NCBI RefSeq assembly: GCF_032191775.1
Contig: NZ_CP132507.1
Coordinates: 2,257,001 to 2,321,000, forward strand
Direction: 5' to 3'
Length of the DNA stretch: 64,000 nt
Origin: Rhodoferax mekongensis
GTDB lineage: Bacteria > Pseudomonadota > Gammaproteobacteria > Burkholderiales > Burkholderiaceae_C
Position numbers and translations under genes: made by a program. Shown here one piece after another: positions 33,828-42,493 of this stretch; position 1 is the stretch's first letter, and every line of letters starts with the position of its first letter. The notes under the pieces were generated by a model. That model was not told the DNA's origin. It was given only the letters and a program-made list of their open reading frames with translations, and made no database searches.

Positions 33828-34638
33828 GGGGGCTATTGTTGCTCGCAACGCGCAAACGGCGCTCATAGCGTGCCACCAACACCCCGGACCCTGCAACCAT
33901 CAATGCCAAACCGAACCAGGTCAACGCATAGACCAGATGGCTGTTGCTGAAGCGCACGATGGTCAGGCCCTCGCGTGGCCAAGGGCCTGTGCTGGCGGAG
34001 GCGGCTTCCGGATTCGCATGCAAGGTGGCATCCGGCAATCCGGCATCGATGAAAAAAGGGGCGGTAACGGGCAATTGCAGCGAAGCTGCAATGGCTGCCA
34101 CATCGCGGGAATACCATTTCTGGCCCTGCGGATCGTTGTGACGCAAAAAGCCGCCTTCCGGCTCTGTTTTGCGCAGCAGGCCTCGGACCTGCGCTATTTC
34201 GTCCGTGGTGTTGCTTGCCTCGGGCGCCTCCAGCCACTGGCTGCGTAGCTTGGCCGGAATGAACCCGCGGTTGACCAGAACCACCGTTCCATCTTTTTGC
34301 TGCAGAGGGGTGATGACCCAGAAGCCTTGACCCAGGGCGGTAGTGGCTTGGGTCAGCACGGTTTTGCTCTGGAGCCATCTTCCTTGCACCTGCACGTGCC
34401 GGTATTCGAAGTCCGCCGGCTGGAGGCCCGGCCACTCCACTGCTGCAGGCAAATCTGCTGGCGGAGATTTCAATCGCTCCGTGACCCGTTCAATCAAATC
34501 CAGCTTCCAGGCACGGCGTTGCACTTGCCAGACCCCGAGCCCCATAAAGCCCGCAAAGAGGGCCATGCCCACCAGGGTCAGCACCGCCAACTGCCATGTG
34601 CTGTGGGGCCGCTTGGGCGCAGGGTCGTGGTCTGTCAC
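33811..34638 (-). CDS. SURF1 family oxidase assembly protein
   Basis: 275 residues; membrane helices near both ends (about 17-38 and 237-258) flank a periplasmic domain. FAGFMGLGVWQVQRRAWK near the first helix and RFSNSHLVYALTWFGLALM near the second are family signatures. SURF1 proteins help insert heme a or o into subunit I of heme-copper oxidases. Located directly after cyoD, as for quinol-oxidase-specific Surf1q in Paracoccus. Confidence 0.92.
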   Translation of the reverse strand: MTDHDPAPKRPHSTWQLAVLTLVGMALFAGFMGLGVWQVQRRAWKLDLIERVTERLKSPPADLPAAVEWPGLQPADFEYRHVQVQGRWLQSKTVLTQATTALGQGFWVITPLQQKDGTVVLVNRGFIPAKLRSQWLEAPEASNTTDEIAQVRGLLRKTEPEGGFLRHNDPQGQKWYSRDVAAIAASLQLPVTAPFFIDAGLPDATLHANPEAASASTGPWPREGLTIVRFSNSHLVYALTWFGLALMVAGSGVLVARYERRLRVASNNSPHGHQP

Positions 34639-34654
34639 GGTGCTGCCCTGGGAA

Positions 34655-35101
34655 TCAGGGCGCGGCTTTGGTCGCAGCTTCGGGCTGGGCGCTGTGCTCC
34701 ATGGCGGCGGGCATGTCCGTGTGGGTGGGCATCATGTTGGCATTCATGTGGAACATGACCCACAAAGTGCCGGTGATCGCAATGGCCACAAACACCACGG
34801 TGAAGATGGTGGACAGCAGCGTCCAGCCGCCTTCAATCTTGCCGTTCATGTGCAGGAAGTACACCATGTGCACCAGAATCTGGACGACCGCAAAGCCACC
34901 CAGCACCAGCACGGCGGTGGGGCGATCCGTAATCACTTTGGCCATGACCAGCCAGAAGGGAATGGCGGTCAGGATGATCGACAGCACAAAGCCGGTCATG
35001 TAGCCCGAGAAGGTGCTGTGGGGTTCATTGGCAGCGTGGTGCTCCTCGTGCCCGTGGGCGTCGCCGTGATTGTCCGAAGCATGTGAGTTATGTGCGCTCA
35101 T
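34655..35101 (-). CDS. cyoD: Cytochrome bo3 ubiquinol oxidase subunit IV
   Basis: 148 residues; three membrane helices (FVLSIILTAIPFWLVMAKVI; VLVLGGFAVVQILVHMVYFL; STIFTVVFVAIAITGTLWVM). The His-rich N-terminus (NSHASDNHGDAHGHEEHH) and a Met/His-rich tail are longer than in E. coli CyoD (109 residues) and might bind copper, which is inference. The ATG follows the cyoC TAA with no spacing. Confidence 0.93.
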   Translation of the reverse strand: MSAHNSHASDNHGDAHGHEEHHAANEPHSTFSGYMTGFVLSIILTAIPFWLVMAKVITDRPTAVLVLGGFAVVQILVHMVYFLHMNGKIEGGWTLLSTIFTVVFVAIAITGTLWVMFHMNANMMPTHTDMPAAMEHSAQPEAATKAAP

Positions 35102-35737
35102 TTACAGCACTCCCATCAGGTACACAAAGGTGAAAACGCCGATCCAGATTACGTCCAGAAAGTGCCAGAACATGGACAGGCACATCAGGCGACGGTTGTT
35201 GGCCGGGGTCAGGCCGTGCTGCTTGATCTGCAGCATCAGGACTACCAGCCAGATCAGGCCGAAGGTGACGTGCAAGCCGTGGGTACCGACCAGCGTGAAA
35301 AACGCCGAGAGGAACGCACTGCGCTGGGGTCCGGCACCTTCCTGGATCAGGTGGTGGAACTCGTAGAGTTCCAGACCCAGAAAGCACAGGCCGAAGAAGC
35401 CGGTGACAGCAAGCCAGATCAAAGTGCCTTTCACATCTCCCATTTGCTTGCGCAGCATGGCAAAGCCAAAGGTGATGGAGGACAACAGCAGAAAAGCGGT
35501 GTTGATGGCCACCAAGGTCAGATCGAAGAGCTCCGCACCATTGGGCCCGGCCGCATAGCTGCGTCCCAGCACGCCATAGGTGGCAAACAGGGCTGCAAAT
35601 ATGAGGCAGTCACTCATGAGGTAGAGCCAGAAGCCCAGCAAGGTGCCGTTCTCTGGATGTGGCTCATGCGCCAAGTGGTACTCGCGGGGAGCAAGGGCGC
35701 CTGCTGCGGCGCCGTGGGAGGTACGGATATCAGACAT
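35102..35737 (-). CDS. cyoC: Cytochrome bo3 ubiquinol oxidase subunit III
   Basis: 211 residues with five predicted membrane helices, the quinol-oxidase form of subunit [23 protein letters not shown] and the conserved stretch [19 protein letters not shown] are typical. Overlaps cyoB by 8 bases. Confidence 0.95.
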   Translation of the reverse strand: MSDIRTSHGAAAGALAPREYHLAHEPHPENGTLLGFWLYLMSDCLIFAALFATYGVLGRSYAAGPNGAELFDLTLVAINTAFLLLSSITFGFAMLRKQMGDVKGTLIWLAVTGFFGLCFLGLELYEFHHLIQEGAGPQRSAFLSAFFTLVGTHGLHVTFGLIWLVVLMLQIKQHGLTPANNRRLMCLSMFWHFLDVIWIGVFTFVYLMGVL

Positions 35738-37733
35738 GGCGGGCCAATTGAAGTGTGCGGGCTTTTTCGGTGGCAGTCACTTGGGCTGCAGGAATGTAGA
35801 AGTCACGGTGGTAATTGAAGGTGTGAACGATGGCTGCAATCAGCAAGGCGGCAAACGACACGCCGGCCAGCAGCCACATGTGCCAGATCAGCGCGAAACC
35901 GAATACCAGAGACAAGCCGGAAATCACCACACCGGCTGCCGTGTTGGCAGGCATATGGATGGATTCAAAGCCAGTCAAAGGGCGTTGGTAGGAATGCTTC
36001 TTCATGTCCCACCAGGCGTCAATCTCGTGAACCACGGGCGTAAAGGCAAAGTTGTAGTCCGGCGGAGGGGACGAAGTGGCCCATTCCAGCGTGCGGCCAC
36101 CCCAGGGGTCGCCTGTCCAGTCACGCAGTTCTTCGCGCTTCAGGTAGCTGACCACCAGCTGGATCAGGAAACAGGCGATGCCGGCTGCAATCATGGCTGC
36201 ACCTGCTGCTGCAATCACAAACCAGATTTGCAGGGAGTGGTCTTCGAAATGGTTGGCCCGGCGTGTCACGCCCATCAAGCCCAGGATGTAGAGCGGGGTA
36301 AACGCCACCCAGAAGCCCACCACCCACAGCCAGAAGGAGCGCACGCCCCAGGTGCGGTCCAGCTTGTAGCCAAAGGCCTTGGGGAACCAGTAGTTGATGC
36401 CGGCGAACATGCCGAACACCACGCCACCGATGATCACGTTGTGGAAGTGGGCGATCAGGAAGAGGCTGTTGTGCAGCACAAAGTCAGCCGGAGGCACCGC
36501 CAGCAACACGCCGGTCATGCCGCCGATGGCGAAGGTGATCATGAAGGCCACGGTCCACATCATGGGCAGTTCAAAGCGGATACGGCCCTTGTACATGGTG
36601 AACAGCCAGTTGAAGATCTTCGCTCCTGTGGGGATGGAGATGATCATGGTGGTGATACCAAAGAAGGTATTCACACTGGCGCCTGATCCCATGGTGAAGA
36701 AGTGGTGCAACCACACCAAGTAGGACAAGATGGTGATACACACCGTGGCATACACCATGGAGGTGTAGCCGAACAGGCGCTTCTTGCTGAAGGTGGCCAC
36801 GATTTCCGAGAACACACCGAAAGCCGGCAGGATCAGGATATAGACCTCAGGGTGGCCCCAGATCCAGATCAAATTCACATACAGCATGGGGTTGCCGCCC
36901 AGCTCGTTGGTGAAGAAGTTGGTACCAACGTAGCGGTCCAAGGACATCAAAACCAAAGCAGCTGTGAGCACCGGGAAAGAGGCCACGATCAGCGCGTTGG
37001 TGCACAAGGACGTCCACACGAACACCGGCATCTTCATCAGGCTCATGCCGGGCGCACGCATCTTGATGATGGTGACGATCAGGTTGATGCCCGAGAGCGT
37101 GGTACCCACCCCTGCGATTTGCAAGGCCCAGATGTAGTAATCCAGCCCGGTGCTGGGGCTCTGCGCTCCGAGGTTGGACAGAGCCAGCCAGCCGGAGGTG
37201 GAGAACTCACCCAGGAACAGCGAGAACATCACCAATACGGCACCTGCGGTGGTCATCCAGAAACTGAAGTTGTTCAGGAACGGGAAGGACACATCACGTG
37301 CACCGATTTGCAGGGGAACCAGGTAGTTCATCAGTCCGGTCACCAAGGGCATGGCCACGAAGAAAATCATGATCACGCCGTGTGCGGTGAAGACCTGGTC
37401 GTAATGGTGGGGGGGCAGGTAGCCCATGTTGTCACCGAAGGCCATGGCCTGTTGCAGCCGCATCATCACCGCGTCAGCAAAGCCGCGCAGCAGCATCACG
37501 ATACCGAGCACCATGTACATGATGCCGATCTTCTTGTGGTCGATGCTGCACACCCAGTCACGCCAGAACGGACCCCAGAGGCGGAACTTCGTCATGGCGG
37601 CCAGGACAGCGAGGCCGCCCAGGCACACCAAGATGAATGTCCAGAGAATGATGGGCTCGTGCGCCATGGGCACGACATCCCAGCTCAGCCGGCCTAGAGC
37701 CCAGTGAGTATCAGTGAGAGTTTGGGAGGACAT
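35730..37733 (-). CDS. cyoB: Cytochrome bo3 ubiquinol oxidase subunit I
   Basis: 667 residues from ATG 37733. Proton-pumping heme-copper subunit reducing O2. Heme b/o3 and CuB ligands are visible: His in [24 protein letters not shown] (CuB His with cross-linked Tyr), LHHFFTMG (two CuB His), and [11 protein letters not shown] (two heme His). The K- and D-channel region sequences are those of an A-type oxidase. About 15 membrane helices, as in E. coli CyoB (663 residues). Confidence 0.97.
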   Translation of the reverse strand: MSSQTLTDTHWALGRLSWDVVPMAHEPIILWTFILVCLGGLAVLAAMTKFRLWGPFWRDWVCSIDHKKIGIMYMVLGIVMLLRGFADAVMMRLQQAMAFGDNMGYLPPHHYDQVFTAHGVIMIFFVAMPLVTGLMNYLVPLQIGARDVSFPFLNNFSFWMTTAGAVLVMFSLFLGEFSTSGWLALSNLGAQSPSTGLDYYIWALQIAGVGTTLSGINLIVTIIKMRAPGMSLMKMPVFVWTSLCTNALIVASFPVLTAALVLMSLDRYVGTNFFTNELGGNPMLYVNLIWIWGHPEVYILILPAFGVFSEIVATFSKKRLFGYTSMVYATVCITILSYLVWLHHFFTMGSGASVNTFFGITTMIISIPTGAKIFNWLFTMYKGRIRFELPMMWTVAFMITFAIGGMTGVLLAVPPADFVLHNSLFLIAHFHNVIIGGVVFGMFAGINYWFPKAFGYKLDRTWGVRSFWLWVVGFWVAFTPLYILGLMGVTRRANHFEDHSLQIWFVIAAAGAAMIAAGIACFLIQLVVSYLKREELRDWTGDPWGGRTLEWATSSPPPDYNFAFTPVVHEIDAWWDMKKHSYQRPLTGFESIHMPANTAAGVVISGLSLVFGFALIWHMWLLAGVSFAALLIAAIVHTFNYHRDFYIPAAQVTATEKARTLQLARHV

Positions 37734-37788
37734 AGGTAGTCTCTTTGGCAAAGCGCCGGCTGCCACGATAGGCAGCCGGTGCGGAAAA

Positions 37789-38835
37789 TCATTGTTGGAC
37801 GACGGCGCGGTTAGCGTTGCGGATTTCCAGGGCAGCGATGACCTGGTCGGCGTTTTGCACGGTGCAAACGTCTTGCGGCATGCTCAGACCCATAGCTTTC
37901 ACGTAAGCGTTACCGCCCCGTGCATCAATAGCCATCATGTGGTGCATACACATTTTTCCGTCTTCCACGCAGCGGTTCAGCACCTTGTCGTACAGACCGG
38001 CTTCCACGCTGCTGAAGCGTTGCACCGGATCACGCTCACTGGGTTTCACCAGGTTTGTGTAAGTGGCTTTGTCCAGCGTCTTGCCTTCGGTCTTGGCCTT
38101 GTTGACCCAGGCAGCGAAGTCTTCGTTGCTCAGTCCGTGGAACTTGAAGGTCATGCCGGAGAAGCCTGCGCCGCTGTAGTGGGAGGACATGCCCTTGAAC
38201 ACGCCGGGGCGGTTGATCACGGCGTTCAGCTCGGTTTGCATGCCAGGCATCGCGTAAATCATGCCGGCGAGGTCCGGCACATAAAACGCGTTCATGGTCG
38301 ACGTTGCGGTCAGCTTGAACAAAATGGGGCGGTCCACCGGTGCTGCCAGTTCATTCACCGTGGCAATACCTTGCTCGGGGTAAAAGAACAGCCATTTCCA
38401 GTCCATCGCCACCACTTGCACTTCCATAGGCTTGACGTCAGCGGGCAATGGGCGCTGTGCATCAATGCGGTCCAAGGGGCGGTAAGGGTCGAGTTTGTGG
38501 GTGCCGATCCAGGTCAGGGCGCCGAGGGCAATGATGATGAGGAGCGGGACTGTCCAGATCACCAGCTCCAGAGAGGTGGAGTGGTGCCATTCAGGGTCAT
38601 ATTCGGCTTCCGTATTGCTCTGGCGGTATTTCCAGGCAAAAAACAGTGTCAATGCAATCACGGGGACGATGATGATCAGCATCAACAAGGTCGCGGTGAT
38701 CACCATTTGACCTTGCTGCGCAGCGATATCGCCTGCAGGATTGAGTACAACAGCCTTGCTGCAGCCGGTAAGTCCGGCCGCCATGGCCATGGCGGCGAGC
38801 CAGCTGAGCTTGCGGAAAGCCTTGAGTTTGAACAT
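37789..38835 (-). CDS. cyoA: Cytochrome bo3 ubiquinol oxidase subunit II (lipoprotein)
   Basis: 348 residues from ATG 38835. Lipobox LTGC after a signal peptide, two membrane helices, then a cupredoxin domain. The CuA ligands (C-x-x-x-C) of cytochrome c oxidases are absent, which marks it as a quinol oxidase; the [20 protein letters not shown] block agrees. Two more Cys in the C-terminal part ([15 protein letters not shown]). An upstream extension to 39030 has no signal sequence at its start and is rejected. First gene of cyoABCD-surf1-regB-regA. Confidence 0.95.
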   Translation of the reverse strand: MFKLKAFRKLSWLAAMAMAAGLTGCSKAVVLNPAGDIAAQQGQMVITATLLMLIIIVPVIALTLFFAWKYRQSNTEAEYDPEWHHSTSLELVIWTVPLLIIIALGALTWIGTHKLDPYRPLDRIDAQRPLPADVKPMEVQVVAMDWKWLFFYPEQGIATVNELAAPVDRPILFKLTATSTMNAFYVPDLAGMIYAMPGMQTELNAVINRPGVFKGMSSHYSGAGFSGMTFKFHGLSNEDFAAWVNKAKTEGKTLDKATYTNLVKPSERDPVQRFSSVEAGLYDKVLNRCVEDGKMCMHHMMAIDARGGNAYVKAMGLSMPQDVCTVQNADQVIAALEIRNANRAVVQQ

Positions 38836-38913
38836 GCTTGCTGCGCCCTTGGACAGAGCGCCTTGGTTGGATACAAAGGAATGAGCTTCCGACTGTAATT
38901 TCGCTAGCAAATT

Positions 38914-38936
38914 TGTCCATTGGACATTTTGTCCAA
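38914..38936. promoter_or_regulatory. Three-part palindromic operator between cyoA and an MFS gene
   Basis: TGTCCA-T-TGGACA (38914-38926) and TTGGACA-TTT-TGTCCAA (38920-38936) share the middle half-site, giving three half-sites of alternating orientation. It lies 79 bases upstream of cyoA and 130 bases upstream of the divergent transporter. The regulator is unknown. Confidence 0.6.
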
Positions 38937-39065
38937 GATCAAAGTGTTTGACGGGGTGCTGGCAATCAGGGTTTTCCTGATCCTCAACTTGGCGGGAAAG
39001 GACGGAAACCCGCACCGCTTGGGTGTACAACGGTGGCGTGTCTGTTGTTTGAGGATTCTGCCTTT

Positions 39066-40400
39066 ATGTACCAACCAGCTTCTGCGGCCCTTGCCGGGTC
39101 AGGTTACGAGAGTTCTGTGTCCCTGGCTGGTGCCCACACCGATGAAGATGTGACGCCGGGCGAAATCGCCGTCGGGGTCATCATTGGTCGCTCTTCGGAA
39201 TATTTCGACTTTTTCGTGTTCGGAATCGCGTGCGTTCTGGTGTTTCCGGGCCTGCTTTTTCCCTTTTTGTCGCGTTTGGACGGTACGTTGATGGCTTTTG
39301 CCATCTTTTCGCTGGCGTTTGTAGCCCGCCCGGTCGGAACCGCCATTTCCATGGCCGTCCAAAGGCGCTGGGGTCGTGGCACCAAACTTACCTTGGCGCT
39401 TTTCATGTTGGGAGCCAGTACCGCCGGTATGGCCTTCCTCCCCAGCTATGCGACGGCGGGAACGACCGCCATCGTGGCGATGATCATTCTGCGCATCGGC
39501 CAGGGCTTGGGCCTGGGCGGTTCCTGGGATGGATTGCCATCTCTGCTTGCCATGAGTGCCCCCAAGGACCGCCGGGGTTGGTTTTCCATGGTCGGCCAAT
39601 TGGGTGCCCCCATCGGTTTTGTGTTGGCGGCGGGTCTGTTTGCCTATCTGCACAGCAATCTGACTTCTGCTGAATTCCTGAGTTTCGGCTGGCGTTACCC
39701 CTTCTTCGTGGCGTTTGCCATCAATGTGGTGGCCCTGTTTGCCCGCTTACGCTTGGTTGTGGGCCAGTCCTATGCCGAGCGTTTGCAGGAATTGGAGCTA
39801 CAGCCCGTGAGCGTGACCAAAGTCATGCGCGAGGAGGGCGGCAATGTGCTATTGGGTGCTTTTGCAGCTTTGGCAAGCTTTGCACTTTTCCATCTGGCCA
39901 CCGTGTTCCCGCTTTCGTGGATTGCCATGTACTCAGAGCAATCTATCGGGGATGTGCTGGAGGTGCAGATCATTGGTGCCATGCTGGCGGCCATCGCCAT
40001 CATGTTTTCCGGCTGGTTGGCTGATCGCGTGGGGCGCCGCATTCTGCTTGGCACCATGGCAGTATTAATCGGTTTGTTCAGCTTCGCGACTCCCTGGTTG
40101 CTGGGCGCGGGTACGGTGGGAAATAACATCTTTCTGTTGACCAGTTTTATCCTCCTGGGTCTCTCCTATGGACAGGCATCGGGAACCGTGACCTCCAATT
40201 TTTCACCCCGATTCCGCTACACGGGCGCGGCCTTGTCCGCTGATCTGGCATGGCTGATGGGTGCGGGCTTTGCCCCTCTGGTCGCGCTTGGCTTGTCAGC
40301 GCGTTTCGGTCTGGGTGCCGTTTCGCTCTATTTGTTGTCAGGTGCCATTTGCACTCTTGCCGCATTGCGCATCAACCGTTTGATTGAGCGTAAAGAATAG
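39066..40400 (+). CDS. MFS transporter, metabolite:H+ symporter family
   Basis: About 444 residues from ATG 39066 (39033 is an alternative). Twelve predicted membrane helices. The family signature is changed to IIGRSSEYFDFFVFGIACVL; the usual GTxxEWYDF region is recognisable but atypical. LRIGQGLGLGGSWDGLP and GWLADRVGRRILLG are MFS motifs. Divergent from cyoA with a shared regulatory region. The substrate is unknown. Confidence 0.87.
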   Translation: MYQPASAALAGSGYESSVSLAGAHTDEDVTPGEIAVGVIIGRSSEYFDFFVFGIACVLVFPGLLFPFLSRLDGTLMAFAIFSLAFVARPVGTAISMAVQRRWGRGTKLTLALFMLGASTAGMAFLPSYATAGTTAIVAMIILRIGQGLGLGGSWDGLPSLLAMSAPKDRRGWFSMVGQLGAPIGFVLAAGLFAYLHSNLTSAEFLSFGWRYPFFVAFAINVVALFARLRLVVGQSYAERLQELELQPVSVTKVMREEGGNVLLGAFAALASFALFHLATVFPLSWIAMYSEQSIGDVLEVQIIGAMLAAIAIMFSGWLADRVGRRILLGTMAVLIGLFSFATPWLLGAGTVGNNIFLLTSFILLGLSYGQASGTVTSNFSPRFRYTGAALSADLAWLMGAGFAPLVALGLSARFGLGAVSLYLLSGAICTLAALRINRLIERKE

Positions 40401-40433
40401 CGGACAGCTGCGTGACAGCGGTTCCAAAAACTG

Positions 40434-40473
40434 CCACCGGATAGCCACTCAGGGGGCTCCGGTGGTTTTTTTT
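40434..40473 (+). terminator. Intrinsic terminator after the MFS gene
   Basis: CCACCGG (40434-40440) pairs with CCGGTGG (40459-40465), with further pairing AGCC/GGCT inside, followed by eight T. Confidence 0.88.
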
Positions 40474-40546
40474 GCCCTTCTTGTTCCCCTGTGGTTGAAT
40501 ACAGCCGCCATCAAGAGCGGTGTGACCACAAAGAGGGAGTCAGTGC

Positions 40547-42376
40547 ATGGGCAATTACAAATTCGGCGTCGGCGTCGAGCCACACAAACGGTGGCCTGTT
40601 GCTTGGTTCAATCCCTTTGTGTTGCTGCAGTCCGCGAGGGAACTTTTGTCGTCCACGGACGTCATCCGGAATGCAGACCCCAGAGACCTCTGGTCCGGTA
40701 CGTTCAAGCCCGTGGACCACGCCCATGAGACGGGGCCCGACGGCAACTTCTGGTTTGACTTCGTGTCGGACACAGGGGATGGTGGCAACGCCACGTTCAC
40801 GGTGGCGAGAGCTCTGTTGGCGGAAGAGCTTGCGCCTCAAGAAACAGGCGCGTCCGGGACCGTGGTTTTTCCCAGAGGGAAGATTTTGTACCTCGGTGGT
40901 GATCTCTGCTATCCCAGTGCAAATGTTCAGGAGTACCAATACCGGTTTCTTGAAATGTTTGAGGGTGCGCGCAGCGCGCAAGGGGCTGACCCGGATGGTC
41001 GCAGTGCATATGCCATCCCGCAGAACCATGATTGGTTTGACAGCATCTCCACGTTCAAGCGCTATTTTGTTCATCGCAACAACGGCGAAGTGTGCGGGCT
41101 GAAAACGCCGCAAACACGTTCTTACTTCGCCACCCGTCTGCCACACCGTTGGTGGGTACTGGGGCTGGATTTCGCATTGGCGGGTGACATTGATCGTGGC
41201 CAGTACGAGGCATTCAGACGCCTGGCTGGGGATGCCATCGGCGGAGAGGACAACCCCTCTCAACAAATTCAAGCCGGCGATCAACTCGTTCTGATTTATC
41301 CCGAACCTTACTGGACCCGTCCGATCGGCGACTCCGCCCTGCAGGGTTACCCCAAACGCTACCAGCGCCTCGAGGCCATGTTGGAGGCCAAAGGAATACA
41401 CATCCGCATGCGATTGGGCGGTGACGTGCACCATTACAGCCGGGAGTCCAGCGAACCCCTGGATGCGCGTCAGGACGACATGCTCCTGACATGCGGATCG
41501 GGTGGTGCTTTTCTGCACCCCACCCATGCGAGGGCGTTAACACAAGCCAAACTCAAGTGCCAAGCGTCAGATCCTGATGCAATCAGCAGTGAGTTGCGTA
41601 CTGCCACCCATATCGGCACGGTCGGGTTTACAGGCGGTGCCGGCGCGAGCTATGTGCGCCAGTGTGCCTACCCTGATCCGGCAGATTCACGGGCCCTGAG
41701 CCGGGGCAATGTGTTGTCTCTGTTCAAGTTCGCATGGAACTCTTTGTCCATTCGGGACGGGAGCTTGATGAGCGGGATCTGGCGCGGGAATGTTCTTTTT
41801 TCCCTGTTGCTCGGTGCGATCTACGTAGTGACAGTTTTTGGCGGTCCGTTTACATCGATGGCTTACCTCGCGTTGCTGGGCCTGTGCCTGGGTTTGGCGA
41901 GAGAAGAATCAGACCTTTTCGCAAAATGGGTATCACCGGTCCTGCACTTCGCTGGACACACTCTCGCACTGTTGGGTATTCATGGGCTCGTTGCCATGGT
42001 CCCTGCAACGGCAGGAAGTCCGATGCATGCGATCTTGGCAGGGTTCGTTTACCTGATTGCAGGCAGCATCGGCGGCGGGCTGATTACGGGGGTCTACCTG
42101 TGGGTAATGGCGCGTGCGGGATGGATGTGGAACAACGCCTTTTCCCCGCTTGCCTGCGAGGACTACAAGGGATTTCTGCGCTTCCGTATTGATGCTGAAG
42201 GTACCTTGACGGGTTACTTTTTCGGGTGCGACAAAGTCCCCAAGCAATGGCAACGTAACTCCTCAGATCAGGCCGGCCCCGCCGGTGATGTACGGCCGGC
42301 CTGGACTGAGGCTCCGGGTGTCAATAAGGCCACTTGGCGGCTGGTAGATACCTTCTGTTTGGTGCCTCGCTCCTAG
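40547..42376 (+). CDS. Membrane-anchored metallophosphoesterase-like protein
   Basis: 609 residues, start with GAGGGAG upstream. Calcineurin-like metal motifs are recognisable: GGDLCYPS (about 117), PQNHDW (about 159, in place of GNHD) and GGDVHHYSR (about 290). The C-terminal part has about five hydrophobic helices (about 415-530), so the catalytic domain is tethered to the membrane. No signal peptide, suggesting a cytoplasmic catalytic face. The substrate is unknown. The gene stands alone. Related long proteins are scarce in textbook annotation; I assign only the superfamily. Confidence 0.75.
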   Translation: MGNYKFGVGVEPHKRWPVAWFNPFVLLQSARELLSSTDVIRNADPRDLWSGTFKPVDHAHETGPDGNFWFDFVSDTGDGGNATFTVARALLAEELAPQETGASGTVVFPRGKILYLGGDLCYPSANVQEYQYRFLEMFEGARSAQGADPDGRSAYAIPQNHDWFDSISTFKRYFVHRNNGEVCGLKTPQTRSYFATRLPHRWWVLGLDFALAGDIDRGQYEAFRRLAGDAIGGEDNPSQQIQAGDQLVLIYPEPYWTRPIGDSALQGYPKRYQRLEAMLEAKGIHIRMRLGGDVHHYSRESSEPLDARQDDMLLTCGSGGAFLHPTHARALTQAKLKCQASDPDAISSELRTATHIGTVGFTGGAGASYVRQCAYPDPADSRALSRGNVLSLFKFAWNSLSIRDGSLMSGIWRGNVLFSLLLGAIYVVTVFGGPFTSMAYLALLGLCLGLAREESDLFAKWVSPVLHFAGHTLALLGIHGLVAMVPATAGSPMHAILAGFVYLIAGSIGGGLITGVYLWVMARAGWMWNNAFSPLACEDYKGFLRFRIDAEGTLTGYFFGCDKVPKQWQRNSSDQAGPAGDVRPAWTEAPGVNKATWRLVDTFCLVPRS

Positions 42377-42429
42377 TTTCGTCATCCCACGGGATGTAGT
42401 GGAAGTGGTCTGCCCGACAAACGCAAAGT

Positions 42430-42480
42430 GGCTCCTTCAGTAGCTTCTTGCCGAGGGTATCGTAGGGGCCACTTTCACAG
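42430..42480. promoter_or_regulatory. Inverted repeat in the leader of the aldehyde dehydrogenase gene
   Basis: AAAGTGGC at the left and GCCACTTT at the right enclose about 34 bases that include TTCAGTAGCTTCTTGCC. It resembles a worn copy of the dispersed repeat (TTCAGTAGCT also occurs in copy 7). It lies 18 bases before the ATG at 42494. Confidence 0.35.
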
Positions 42481-42493
42481 AGTTGGTATTGCC

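Noticed and set aside
36702..37697. His-rich plus-strand frame opposite cyoB.
   Set aside because: Antisense shadow of membrane-helix codons of subunit I. cyoB has all heme and copper ligands.
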